This document shows, one piece after another, positions 1-8,136 of a stretch of DNA of 47,276 nt. Position 1 is the first letter of the stretch, and each line of letters starts with the position of its first letter. This DNA comes from Catenovulum agarivorans DS-2 (GTDB lineage: Bacteria; Pseudomonadota; Gammaproteobacteria; Enterobacterales; Alteromonadaceae), in assembly GCF_000568405.1 (NCBI RefSeq), contig NZ_ARZY01000035.1:1-47276 (forward strand), written 5' to 3'. A model generated the notes under the pieces. The model made no database searches. It saw only the letters and a program-made list of their open reading frames with translations, and was not told the DNA's origin. Both the position numbers and the translations under genes were made by a program.

Positions 1-1
1 G

Positions 2-430
2 ATACTCGCAATTTATATTGATTTAGCTCTAGCTCAGCACACAATAGAAAAACGCGTAGATATGTGGCAGCGCATTATTGGCCGCGAGTTAGCGCAGGTG
101 TTGGTTGCTGTTGAGAATAATCAAATTGTCGGTTTTATTTGTTTCGGCCAACCGAAAAATTATAAAAATACACAATTCTACGAGCTAAGTTCTATCTACC
201 TAAAACCGAGTCATTTTAACTTGGGTGTCGGCAGTCAACTTTATGCGGAATGCGAAAAAATAATGACGTTAGCAAAAGCCAAACGCATCACTTTGTGGGT
301 GTTAGATGGCAATCAACAAGCGTTAAACTTCTACCAGAAAATGGGGTTTGTCGCCACAGGCGAGATCAATAAAGAACGAGCTGATGATATTGTGCTGCAA
401 GATTTGCAGTTGGCTAAACAACTTTGTTAA
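2..430 (+). CDS. GNAT-family N-acetyltransferase, 5' end outside window
   Basis: The reading frame is open from the left edge (frame starting at base 2, beginning ILAIYIDLALAQHTIEKRVD), so the ATG at 62 is probably internal and the true start lies outside. The visible 142 residues have the GNAT layout: a strand motif ILVAVE-like region, FELSSIYLKP-type strand with acceptor side, then LGVGSQLYAECEKIM, which fits the acetyl-CoA pyrophosphate loop (Q/RxxGxG/A, here LGVGSQL), and the closing ALNFYQKMGFVATGE motif typical of these enzymes. It would transfer an acetyl group from acetyl-CoA to an amine; the substrate cannot be told. It has no obvious link to the polysaccharide genes. A perfect hairpin follows the stop. 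Confidence 0.85.
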   Translation: MLAIYIDLALAQHTIEKRVDMWQRIIGRELAQVLVAVENNQIVGFICFGQPKNYKNTQFYELSSIYLKPSHFNLGVGSQLYAECEKIMTLAKAKRITLWVLDGNQQALNFYQKMGFVATGEINKERADDIVLQDLQLAKQLC

Positions 431-438
431 CTTTTATA

Positions 439-460
439 GAGGCCTATAGTTATAGGCCTC
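439..460. terminator. Perfect hairpin between convergent genes
   Basis: GAGGCCTATA and TATAGGCCTC form a perfect 10-bp stem with a 2-base loop, 9 bases after the GNAT stop and 30 bases before the end of the convergent lipoprotein gene. T-runs on either strand are short, so it is a likely bidirectional but weak intrinsic terminator. Confidence 0.6.
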
Positions 461-489
461 AAAACATTGTTAATAAGCACTGCCGCTAG

Positions 490-2199
490 CTACACACCCC
501 GTAACGCACCGTCTTGCCATAAATACAAACGTTGTGCCGCACCGCGTTTAATGCTTAATATAACGCCAACTGTATTGTCACTTTTATCTTTAACCGCTTC
601 CATCATAATGCGCGCTTTGCTCAAGCTAAACTGCTCTTTGTCCACCCGCCAATCTTGACCATTGGTACTTGTAGCAGTTGCAAACACACTATTTCCTTTA
701 GCATCTTTGTAAACAACAACAGCATTATTGCTTTGTTTAGAGTCACCCAAAGTTTCTAGGCTTACAATTTTGTTAATTTCCTTGTTGTTAGCGTCACGCA
801 AAGTCCGTTTACTCGTACCAGGCATTGGCTGACTATGCACCCACTGGCCATTGTTGTAAGACACCATACGCATTTCACGATAGTCTTTAGTGCGTGCTTG
901 ATACGCCACAGCAGGCCTACCATCTTCTAAGATAAGTGGGTCTGTACCAAATGGCGTTTCTTCTCTTTGGGTTGAATCAAACGCAAGCGTTTTTGCATTC
1001 GCAATATCTAGCGTGATAGGTATAGGTAACTTTTCCCCTTGCGCGTTATAAAAATCACCGGTTGTAGTATCTAGCTTCATGTAATACACGTTCACGCGCG
1101 AATAAGTAGTTTTGTCGTGATATTCAAGGAAGTTACATTCATGCCATAAAGAGCTAATGGCAATTTCAGTGTCTGAAACACGCAGAGGTTTAATGTAAAA
1201 GGTGTCTACATTAATTGGATTGTGTGGCTGGGGTACTGGCCAAGTAAAAATCACAGGCGCTTCAAACTTGCTCTGTCCTGCTGGCATTTTGTAATAAACC
1301 CAAGGTGATTTATGCGTGCCAGCACGGGTGAATAAATAAATATCACCATTGGCCATTTTTTCACTGGCTGTGTACGAAGCATATGGAGTAATGTCATTCA
1401 CATACACAAACTTGCTAATGTCATATGGCTTTTCTGACATTACATGCAACATTCGGCCGCCGGCATGCGGGGTATCAATAGACATTGGGTTTAAACCGTC
1501 TTCACGCTCTCCCCCATGGCCACCATAAATAAGATGCAAATGCCCTTTGCTGTCTATTTCGATAATTGGTCGACCATGACTATCAATTTTTCTGTCACCC
1601 TTAGATAAGGTACTTTCAGCCGCTTTATATGGACCCTCCCACTGCTTGGTCACCATATCAAAGCTAGCAATATAAGGGTCAGTTAACTTACCTTGGTAAG
1701 TTATATAAATTTTATTGCCAACCACATCGTGCCAACCTGCGTGCGGATTACCCGGTAAATTTTCAGAAAAATAGTCCGCTGGTAATGCAGGTAATCTATC
1801 TGGTACAGGCTTTTTCGGCCCGAGTTGCTCTGGCGGCATTTCATAAATATCGTGAAAGCCTTTACCTTTTTTGTAAGCATCGTAAATTGGTTGATACTCA
1901 GGATATTGTCCATACAAGTATTGGTCGATGCGCCAGCGCCAGTATTCGGCACTTTCACTATCACCAGGTTTAACCTGAGCTTGTAAGGTCGCAAAAACTT
2001 TATCTTTGACCGAATGTTTAGCAATTAATGCGCTGCGTTTAGCCAAAAACTCTTGTTCGCTTAAATCTGCTGAAGTCATTTCAGAATTAGAAGATGAGCA
2101 TGCGTTTAAAAGTAAAGCTGAACTGCCAATCACAACAGCCAATGCCGTTTTCTTAAGCACTAACATTGAGTTGACTGTATTTCGTTTTATCAATTTCAT
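490..2199 (-). CDS. Divergent PL25-like ulvan lyase lipoprotein (BNR_4-type beta-propeller)
   Basis: Probable secreted lyase or propeller protein anchored in the outer membrane. I place the start at the ATG at 2199 (MKLIKRNTVNS), with AGGT just upstream; an upstream GTG at 2223 is less likely. A lipobox (LLNAC) ends the signal peptide. An extra N-terminal region of about 110 residues precedes a seven-bladed-propeller domain like the PL25 enzymes nearby. The two lyase histidines are present in DSHGRP and GGHGG, 20 residues apart, exactly as in PL25. A Tyr followed by an Arg 16 residues later (YTASEKMANGDIYLFTR) also matches. The third region differs (INVDTFYIKP in place of HDSWY), so a Tyr is near but the surroundings are changed. 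Its place beside a rhamnosidase supports a role in ulvan breakdown; specificity may differ from true PL25. Confidence 0.75.
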   Translation of the reverse strand: MKLIKRNTVNSMLVLKKTALAVVIGSSALLLNACSSSNSEMTSADLSEQEFLAKRSALIAKHSVKDKVFATLQAQVKPGDSESAEYWRWRIDQYLYGQYPEYQPIYDAYKKGKGFHDIYEMPPEQLGPKKPVPDRLPALPADYFSENLPGNPHAGWHDVVGNKIYITYQGKLTDPYIASFDMVTKQWEGPYKAAESTLSKGDRKIDSHGRPIIEIDSKGHLHLIYGGHGGEREDGLNPMSIDTPHAGGRMLHVMSEKPYDISKFVYVNDITPYASYTASEKMANGDIYLFTRAGTHKSPWVYYKMPAGQSKFEAPVIFTWPVPQPHNPINVDTFYIKPLRVSDTEIAISSLWHECNFLEYHDKTTYSRVNVYYMKLDTTTGDFYNAQGEKLPIPITLDIANAKTLAFDSTQREETPFGTDPLILEDGRPAVAYQARTKDYREMRMVSYNNGQWVHSQPMPGTSKRTLRDANNKEINKIVSLETLGDSKQSNNAVVVYKDAKGNSVFATATSTNGQDWRVDKEQFSLSKARIMMEAVKDKSDNTVGVILSIKRGAAQRLYLWQDGALRGV

Positions 2200-2465
2200 A
2201 AAGATACCTATGGTGTAAACCACTTAAACCGATTCTTGATATGTCAATAATGGTTATTTACATAATAGCTAATTTTAGCTGATAATTTTCATTTTCCACT
2301 ATAAAATGTCAAAATCAATCAAATTAATACCAAAAAAACATAGCCGACCATAAAAAACTAGTACAAATACCAACAATTAGGCTGGTATCAACGTCAACAG
2401 AATATGCATTTAGTTGGTAAAGGTACTTAAGGTATAGCAACAAAAATCTACCACTGAGGTCTAAA
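2200..2465. promoter_or_regulatory. Divergent promoter region, PL25-like gene / GH106 gene
   Basis: AT-rich 266-bp gap between divergent start codons. It holds two weak relatives of the locus promoter motif: TGGTATCAACG near 2383 followed by TGCATTTAG, pointing to the GH106 gene about 60 bp from its start, and TTGGTATTAATTTG on the minus strand near 2330 pointing to the lipoprotein gene. Neither has the exact 25-bp register of the six good copies. GAGG before the GH106 ATG is its ribosome-binding site. Confidence 0.35.
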
Positions 2466-5400
2466 ATGAGCTTAAAACGAACAACGAAATGTGCTTGGCT
2501 GGTGCTATTGGCAGGTGTTACTTCAAGCAGCCTAGCAACACAACTTTCACCAGAGGCATTCAAGCAACCTGCAAAAAATTACCTTCCTAAAACTTGGATG
2601 CATGCGATGAACGGCAATATGAGCAAACCAGGTTTTAGTGGCGACTTTAAAGCGATGAAAGATGCAGGTATTGGCGGTGCTATTTTCTTTCATGTGCATC
2701 GTCGCAATAAACCTTACTCTTCGCGTGGACCTGTGCGTTTTGGTACAGATGAGTTTTTTGACCATTTGGTGCATGCGGCGGCTGCAGCAGACAAAAACGA
2801 TATTGAATTTGGTGTACACAATGCCGATGGCTGGACATCAAGTGGTGGCCCTTGGATTACACCTGAAATGTCAATGAAGCGTATTACTTGGTCAGAATTA
2901 GCAGTTGAAGGCGGTAAAAATGTTATTCCACCACAACCCGGTTATTATGAGGGCTTTTATCGCGACGTTGCTGTCATTGCTCTACCTGCCAATAAATACA
3001 ACCAGAGTAATGCGTTTGCTAATGCAAAAATTACCAGCTCAAACCCAAACTTAGATACTTCCGTATTAACCGATAACGACTGGGACACAGAGTTTAAATT
3101 TACAGACCAACAAGATTCAAGTAGCTGGGATAGCAAACCAACTTCCGACAACAATAAAGCACACCCGTATTGGTTACAAATAGAAGTTGAACACGCAACA
3201 ACACTACGCAGTTTGCATATTGAAACGCCAAACCGTCACGGTGATGCATTGCTGCAAATATCAGACGATGGTGTTAATTTTAAAACGGTTGTAAATAAGC
3301 TCAGACGCCCTCGCCCAGGCGCTAGGTTATGGGCGTTTAGTCCTCAGTTGGTGAGCGCTCAACAAGACGGTTTTACCGCAAAATATTTCCGCTTAGTATT
3401 CGATAACCCCATCACAATTAAGCGCTTCGATTTATGGTCAATTCCTCGATTTGACAACTGGTTTTCAATGAACTCAATGGAGCGCGGTAAATTGAGTTTA
3501 ACCCCAACTTTAGCAGCAGATGCCATTACCAAAGCGAGCGATGTTATCGTTTTAAACCGCGGCGAATTACCAAAAGAAGGAGTTGCATTACCCGAAGGCA
3601 ACTGGCGAGTATTACGTTTTGGTTATACCAGTACCGGCGCCTATAACGTGCCTGCAACAGTGGAAGGTGAAGGTTTAGAAGTGGATAAATTTGATGCCAA
3701 AGCATTACGTTTTCACTTTGAGCAGTACGTTGGCAAGCTAGTGGATAAAGCTAAGGCTAAAGGCATTAAATCATTGAAGACAACTGAAATCGACAGTTAT
3801 GAAGTTGGTGGTCAAAACTGGACGCAAAACATTGACCAAAGTTTTAAAGCCAAATTCGACTACGACTTTATCCCTTGGTTACCCCTAATGACAGGTCGGG
3901 TAATTGAATCGCCAGAACATACTGGCGGTATTTTGCAAGAATTTCGCCAGCACCTATCTGACTTAATGGTGGAAAACTATTTTGGTGAGTTTACTCGTAT
4001 CTCAAACGAATATGGCTTAGAGGCTTATATCGAACCTTATGGTTGGGGGCCATTTGATGAATTGGCATCAGGTGGTAAAGCAGACAGGTTAATGGGTGAA
4101 TTTTGGGTTAAATCGCCATTTGGCAAGAATAAAAAATATCACGGCCGCACCAGTGCTGCGATTTCATCTGGCCATATCTATGGTAAAAAAATTATCTCAG
4201 CCGAGTCCTTCACCTCAATCAATGTCGTTCATTGGTCTGGACACCCCTATTATTATAAACACCATGGCGACCACATGTGGACACGCGGCATCAATGAAAC
4301 CATGTTCCACCGCTTTGCCCATCAGCCAAACAACCATATAAAACCTGGCATGACTATGGATTCGATTGGTTCACACTTCGATCGAACCCAAACTTGGTGG
4401 TACAACGGTGGTGCAGAATGGTTTAAATATTTAGCACGCGGTTCATATTTATTGCAGCAAGGCGTGCCAGATGCCGACCTTTTGGTACATGTGGGCGATG
4501 CAGCACCGGTACGAGGCGGTAGCTCTGTTCAAGTACCTGCTGGTTTTAAATATGACTTAGTCAATAGCGATGTATTACTGAATCGCATGAGCGTTAGAGA
4601 TGGTTATTTGGTTTTACCTGAGGGTACTCGCTATCGTGCTTTGTATCTAAACAAAACCGACTATATGCATTTTAAAACGCTAGAACGCATCGCAGAGTTA
4701 GTCGCTGCTGGCGCAACTGTAATTGGGGAAAAGCCGCAAAAAGTGATTGGTTATAGCGAGTGGCCGCAACAAGCAGAATTTAGCCGCATAGCCAATCAGC
4801 TTTGGGGCAATGAAAGCGACTCGATTATTACTTATGAAAAGGGTGTAGTGAGTAGTTATAACCTAGTTAATTCTATTAATAAGCTTGGTTTTCAGCCAGA
4901 TCTCATCATAGATGGGCAGCCGATGGAACACTTTGCCAAACGACGTATTGGCGAAAATACCTTGTATTTTTTCCACAACGAATTTCCAGAGTTAAAACAA
5001 GTTAATCTTGATGTTCGAGATGGTGATGGTCAGCCCGAAATTTGGAATATAGATGATGGGAGCATTGAAAAAATCAGTCAATTTAGCCGTGAAGGTACTA
5101 GGTTAAAAACTTCACTGACACTCGAGCCACACGCAAGCCGTTTTGTTCTTATTCGCCGCGACAACAGTAAAGTGGATTATACGAGTACACATTCAACCTT
5201 AGTTAATCACATATATAGCCAAACGGCTAACAAATCACAAACTTTAACGGGCAATTGGGCTGTTGAATTTGATAGGCAATGGGCAGGGCCAGGCAAAACT
5301 ATATTTACTGGTTTGACTGATTGGGTAAATCATAGTGATGAAGGCATCAAGTATTATTCTGGCACAGCTGTGTATAGCAAACCTTTTAATGTCTCGGCTG

Positions 5401-5786
5401 ACGATATCGCTTCGTCCAGGCACATCTATTTAGATTTAGGCGACGTGCAACAAATTGCCGAAGTCAGTATTAATGGTATAGTCTTAAAAACCTTGTGGAA
5501 GCCACCGTTTGCGCTGGATATAAAACCGGCTGTTCAAGCTGGTTTTAATGAGCTACAAGTAAAAGTTACCAATACTTGGGTCAATCGCTTAATTGGTGAT
5601 GAGGCTCTACCAGATACCAGTGGCTATAAGATGACAGGTGATACTGTGCCATGGCTAAATGCCAATCAAAAACCGCCCAAAAGCCAAAGAGTCACCTTTA
5701 CTGGCTACAACTTCTTTAAAAAAGAATCAGCCAAGAAATTACAAAGTTCAGGTTTGCTCGGCCCTGTTCGACTGATTAACTTTTAA
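2466..5786 (+). CDS. GH106 family alpha-L-rhamnosidase, secreted
   Basis: Large glycoside hydrolase expected to remove alpha-L-rhamnose from oligosaccharides, a main sugar of ulvan. A Sec signal peptide (MSLKRTTKCAWLVLL...SSLA) precedes the GH106 N-terminal signature WMHAMNGNMSKPGFSGDFKA and MKDAGIGGAIFF. The central catalytic region has EIDSYEVGGQNWT (about residues 441-453) and the run IEPYGWGPFDELASGGKADR, then SAESFTS, all typical of the family. The C-terminal part (about 900-1106) is a beta-sandwich domain ending WVNRLIGDEALPD and TGYNFF, as in the sugar-binding-like domain of family members. The 1106-residue length is normal for GH106. The start is set by GAGG 7 bases before the ATG. 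It is monocistronic, with a hairpin following. Family assignment is strong; action on ulvan is inferred from neighbours. Confidence 0.88.
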   Translation: MSLKRTTKCAWLVLLAGVTSSSLATQLSPEAFKQPAKNYLPKTWMHAMNGNMSKPGFSGDFKAMKDAGIGGAIFFHVHRRNKPYSSRGPVRFGTDEFFDHLVHAAAAADKNDIEFGVHNADGWTSSGGPWITPEMSMKRITWSELAVEGGKNVIPPQPGYYEGFYRDVAVIALPANKYNQSNAFANAKITSSNPNLDTSVLTDNDWDTEFKFTDQQDSSSWDSKPTSDNNKAHPYWLQIEVEHATTLRSLHIETPNRHGDALLQISDDGVNFKTVVNKLRRPRPGARLWAFSPQLVSAQQDGFTAKYFRLVFDNPITIKRFDLWSIPRFDNWFSMNSMERGKLSLTPTLAADAITKASDVIVLNRGELPKEGVALPEGNWRVLRFGYTSTGAYNVPATVEGEGLEVDKFDAKALRFHFEQYVGKLVDKAKAKGIKSLKTTEIDSYEVGGQNWTQNIDQSFKAKFDYDFIPWLPLMTGRVIESPEHTGGILQEFRQHLSDLMVENYFGEFTRISNEYGLEAYIEPYGWGPFDELASGGKADRLMGEFWVKSPFGKNKKYHGRTSAAISSGHIYGKKIISAESFTSINVVHWSGHPYYYKHHGDHMWTRGINETMFHRFAHQPNNHIKPGMTMDSIGSHFDRTQTWWYNGGAEWFKYLARGSYLLQQGVPDADLLVHVGDAAPVRGGSSVQVPAGFKYDLVNSDVLLNRMSVRDGYLVLPEGTRYRALYLNKTDYMHFKTLERIAELVAAGATVIGEKPQKVIGYSEWPQQAEFSRIANQLWGNESDSIITYEKGVVSSYNLVNSINKLGFQPDLIIDGQPMEHFAKRRIGENTLYFFHNEFPELKQVNLDVRDGDGQPEIWNIDDGSIEKISQFSREGTRLKTSLTLEPHASRFVLIRRDNSKVDYTSTHSTLVNHIYSQTANKSQTLTGNWAVEFDRQWAGPGKTIFTGLTDWVNHSDEGIKYYSGTAVYSKPFNVSADDIASSRHIYLDLGDVQQIAEVSINGIVLKTLWKPPFALDIKPAVQAGFNELQVKVTNTWVNRLIGDEALPDTSGYKMTGDTVPWLNANQKPPKSQRVTFTGYNFFKKESAKKLQSSGLLGPVRLINF

Positions 5787-5799
5787 GCCTAGTCCCCTT

Positions 5800-5834
5800 C
5801 GAATAACTACCGTTGTTTCTGCGGTAGTTATTCG
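5800..5834 (+). terminator. Hairpin after GH106 gene
   Basis: CGAATAACTACCG pairs perfectly with CGGTAGTTATTCG across a 9-base loop, 13 bases after the stop codon. There is no strong T-run after it, so termination strength is uncertain, but it separates the rhamnosidase from the sigma-factor operon. Confidence 0.6.
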
Positions 5835-5989
5835 GTATATTGAATAAACGTTATCGAATTTGAACTTTTTTGTTTTAATATGGTATTTAAAGCTGTTTAA
5901 GTGACGTTTATTTGCCATGAATTATCAACATAGGTTAGCCCTTGCGTTCAACTAAACCATTAAACACTCAGCGGATCGAGCCTAACACT

Positions 5990-6520
5990 ATGGAAGCGTT
6001 TCGATCTTCTCAATTTGGTCAATTATTTGAAGCAGATAAAAACCGCCTATACGCTTATATTTATGCTTTTGTTTCTAGTCAAAGTGTAGCCGACGACATC
6101 TTTCAAGAAACCTGTTTAACCCTTTGGCAAGAGTTTGACAAGTTTGAGTTGGGCAGCAACTTTTCAAAATGGGCCAATGTAATTGCATTTAATCGCGTGC
6201 GGCATTATCGGCAATCGCAAAAAAAGTATCAGCTGGGTTTAAGTGATGACTTTTTACAGGAATTTAGCCAAAACGTCGCAATTATCGAAAGCCAAGTGGG
6301 TTCACAAGAACAAAAATGGCGGATGCTAGAACACTGTTGTTCATTGTTGCCCGAACCATTAAAAAACATTTATCATAAATTCTATGTCGAAAATTTAACA
6401 GCACAAGAGTTAGCCGACATAACGGGCAGGTCAATTCACGCCATTCGAAAGTCTGTATTTAAACTGCGTAAAAAATTGTTTGATTGTGTGGAGAACAAAA
6501 GTCGAGAGGCCTCATCATGA
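5990..6520 (+). CDS. ECF sigma factor, Rhodopirellula/Verrucomicrobium type
   Basis: RNA polymerase sigma factor with only regions 2 and 4. Region 2 shows LYAYIYAFVSSQSVADDIFQ, LTLWQEFDKFELGSNFSKWA and the DNA-melting IAFNRVRHYRQ; region 4 shows LPEPLKNIYHKFYVENLTAQ and ELADITGRSIHAIRKSVFKL. The pattern of ADDIxQExxLxLW and G(T/S)NFxxWA is that of the sigma family best known from Planctomycetes and Verrucomicrobia (TIGR02989-like, from memory). I prefer the ATG at 5990 as start; a TTG at 5942 would add 16 residues. Its stop overlaps the next start in ATGA, so the two proteins should be made together. The partner is a membrane FecR-LamG protein, so the sigma is probably held inactive until a sugar signal. 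Likely targets are the six promoter motifs listed below. Confidence 0.88.
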   Translation: MEAFRSSQFGQLFEADKNRLYAYIYAFVSSQSVADDIFQETCLTLWQEFDKFELGSNFSKWANVIAFNRVRHYRQSQKKYQLGLSDDFLQEFSQNVAIIESQVGSQEQKWRMLEHCCSLLPEPLKNIYHKFYVENLTAQELADITGRSIHAIRKSVFKLRKKLFDCVENKSREASS

Positions 6521-8136
6521 ACCGTACCGATCAATTTTCCGAGGTCAGAGAAATAGCAGATGCTGTTTGTTCCGATGTTGCAACACAAGAACAGCTAGAA
6601 AAACTCGAGCGACTGCTGTCGGGTGACTTTGCTGCGCAAGAATTTTATTACGATTACATAAACATGCATGCGCAACTAAAAAAGCCAACGGCAAATAATA
6701 TGGAAATTATTTATCGACGCATGACCGAAGAATTTGTTATACGCCAGCAAAGCGACTCAGCAAACGATAAAAATGATTACCTAGACCAGCCAACCGATTA
6801 CAAACGACCTCGAATAACTCAAAAAGTTATTGTGATCGCACTATTAGTTTTGACCTGTGTAATATTGAGTATTTGGTGGTTTACTACCCGAACAGGGCCT
6901 ACTCATATTGCCCAAGTGATAAAAGGGACAATAGCGCCGCAGGGAACTCAAGCAAAGTTAGATGGAGAATACTTATTTACCGGTGATTACAAAACAGAGC
7001 ACGGCGCAACCCTCCAGCTAGAAGATGGTAGTTTAATTAAACTAGCACCTCACTCAATCATAAAATTGTTTAATCACAATGAGGTACGACTCAAACGCGG
7101 AAAACTTGAACTTGAACCTGGTTCGGCCAAGAATATTATCGTCCACAGTAAAAAAACCATAATGACACCAAATGGTAGTCGCCTGACCTACGATTTAACC
7201 CATAATCTGCCACGACTGATCACAGGCAAAGAAACCCGAATTATGCCGTTGCGCTGGCGCCCTACGCATTATTGGGGATTTAACGGGACAGGTGATCGAG
7301 TGACTGATTTAACCGGTAATTCACACGGTATCCCAACTGAAGGTGCCGATAGAATTGTCGGTGAAGTCGGTAATGGTGCTTTTAGGTTTAACTCAGGGAG
7401 CAATGCTAGAATTGAAGTTGGCAGCGGTGGGGGTACTGTGCTTGGCACTGGTTCGTTTGCAGTAACCGATGGTGTTACTATTGAAGCGCTGATCAAACCG
7501 AGTTTTTCTGGCCAAATAGGTGATATAGATACTATCTTTCGAAAAGATCATGATGATGGCGAACATAAAATATTACTAAGCTTTCAACATGGTGTGGGCA
7601 AAAGTTCTCTCAAACCACAAGGAGATTTGAAGCAAAACCTGAGTTTTGGTTTATTCATTCTGGGTCAGGGTTACCATGAACTAAATGTAGCTCTAGATGG
7701 GGAAAATGGCCGCCCAAGCCTAGCGGATTTAACCGATGGCCAATATCATCACATAGCAGCTACTTACAATACGTACACTGGTTTAAAAGCAATTTACATT
7801 GACGGAAAACGACATGCTTTTTATCAATACCCAGCAGGCTCAAAGGTATTATCTGGTGGGCCAGGAACCGCAACTATAGGTAATAATCCGTCTAAGGATA
7901 AATGGCACAAAGAAGTGTTTTCTGGCGCAATTGATGAGGTAGCCTTTTACGATTTTGCTCTGCCTGAATTTATGGTGCAACAGCACTTTCAAACCAGCCA
8001 GCAAGGTCTAAACTATTATGGCTTGCCTGCAAACGATCAACCATTGCCGTTTAGACCTAAACTCCAATTGCCAGAATATATAACGCTTGAGTTAGACTAC
8101 ATAACTGGTTTACCCAAAAGGGTTATTGAGGATTGA
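6517..8136 (+). CDS. FecR-LamG membrane anti-sigma factor / sugar sensor
   Basis: Start at the ATG in ATGA (6517), 539 residues, preceded by GAGAGG. Layout: a cytoplasmic N-terminus (about 1-100) with LERLLSGDFAAQEFYYDYIN, the sigma-binding segment type seen in Planctomycete proteins; one membrane helix (about 103-123, VIVIALLVLTCVILSIWW); a periplasmic FecR domain (about 125-205, GATLQLEDGSLIKLAPHS, VRLKRGKLEL); and a LamG/concanavalin-like domain (about 245-500, HYWGFNGTGDRVTDLTGNSH, YHHIAATYN, GAIDEVAFYDFALPE). The LamG domain could bind a glycan in the periplasm and pass the signal to the sigma factor. The 3' end overlaps the convergent PL25 gene by 14 bp. This architecture is unusual in a gammaproteobacterium and suggests transfer between phyla. 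Anti-sigma function is inferred from operon and domains. Confidence 0.82.
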   Translation: MNRTDQFSEVREIADAVCSDVATQEQLEKLERLLSGDFAAQEFYYDYINMHAQLKKPTANNMEIIYRRMTEEFVIRQQSDSANDKNDYLDQPTDYKRPRITQKVIVIALLVLTCVILSIWWFTTRTGPTHIAQVIKGTIAPQGTQAKLDGEYLFTGDYKTEHGATLQLEDGSLIKLAPHSIIKLFNHNEVRLKRGKLELEPGSAKNIIVHSKKTIMTPNGSRLTYDLTHNLPRLITGKETRIMPLRWRPTHYWGFNGTGDRVTDLTGNSHGIPTEGADRIVGEVGNGAFRFNSGSNARIEVGSGGGTVLGTGSFAVTDGVTIEALIKPSFSGQIGDIDTIFRKDHDDGEHKILLSFQHGVGKSSLKPQGDLKQNLSFGLFILGQGYHELNVALDGENGRPSLADLTDGQYHHIAATYNTYTGLKAIYIDGKRHAFYQYPAGSKVLSGGPGTATIGNNPSKDKWHKEVFSGAIDEVAFYDFALPEFMVQQHFQTSQQGLNYYGLPANDQPLPFRPKLQLPEYITLELDYITGLPKRVIED

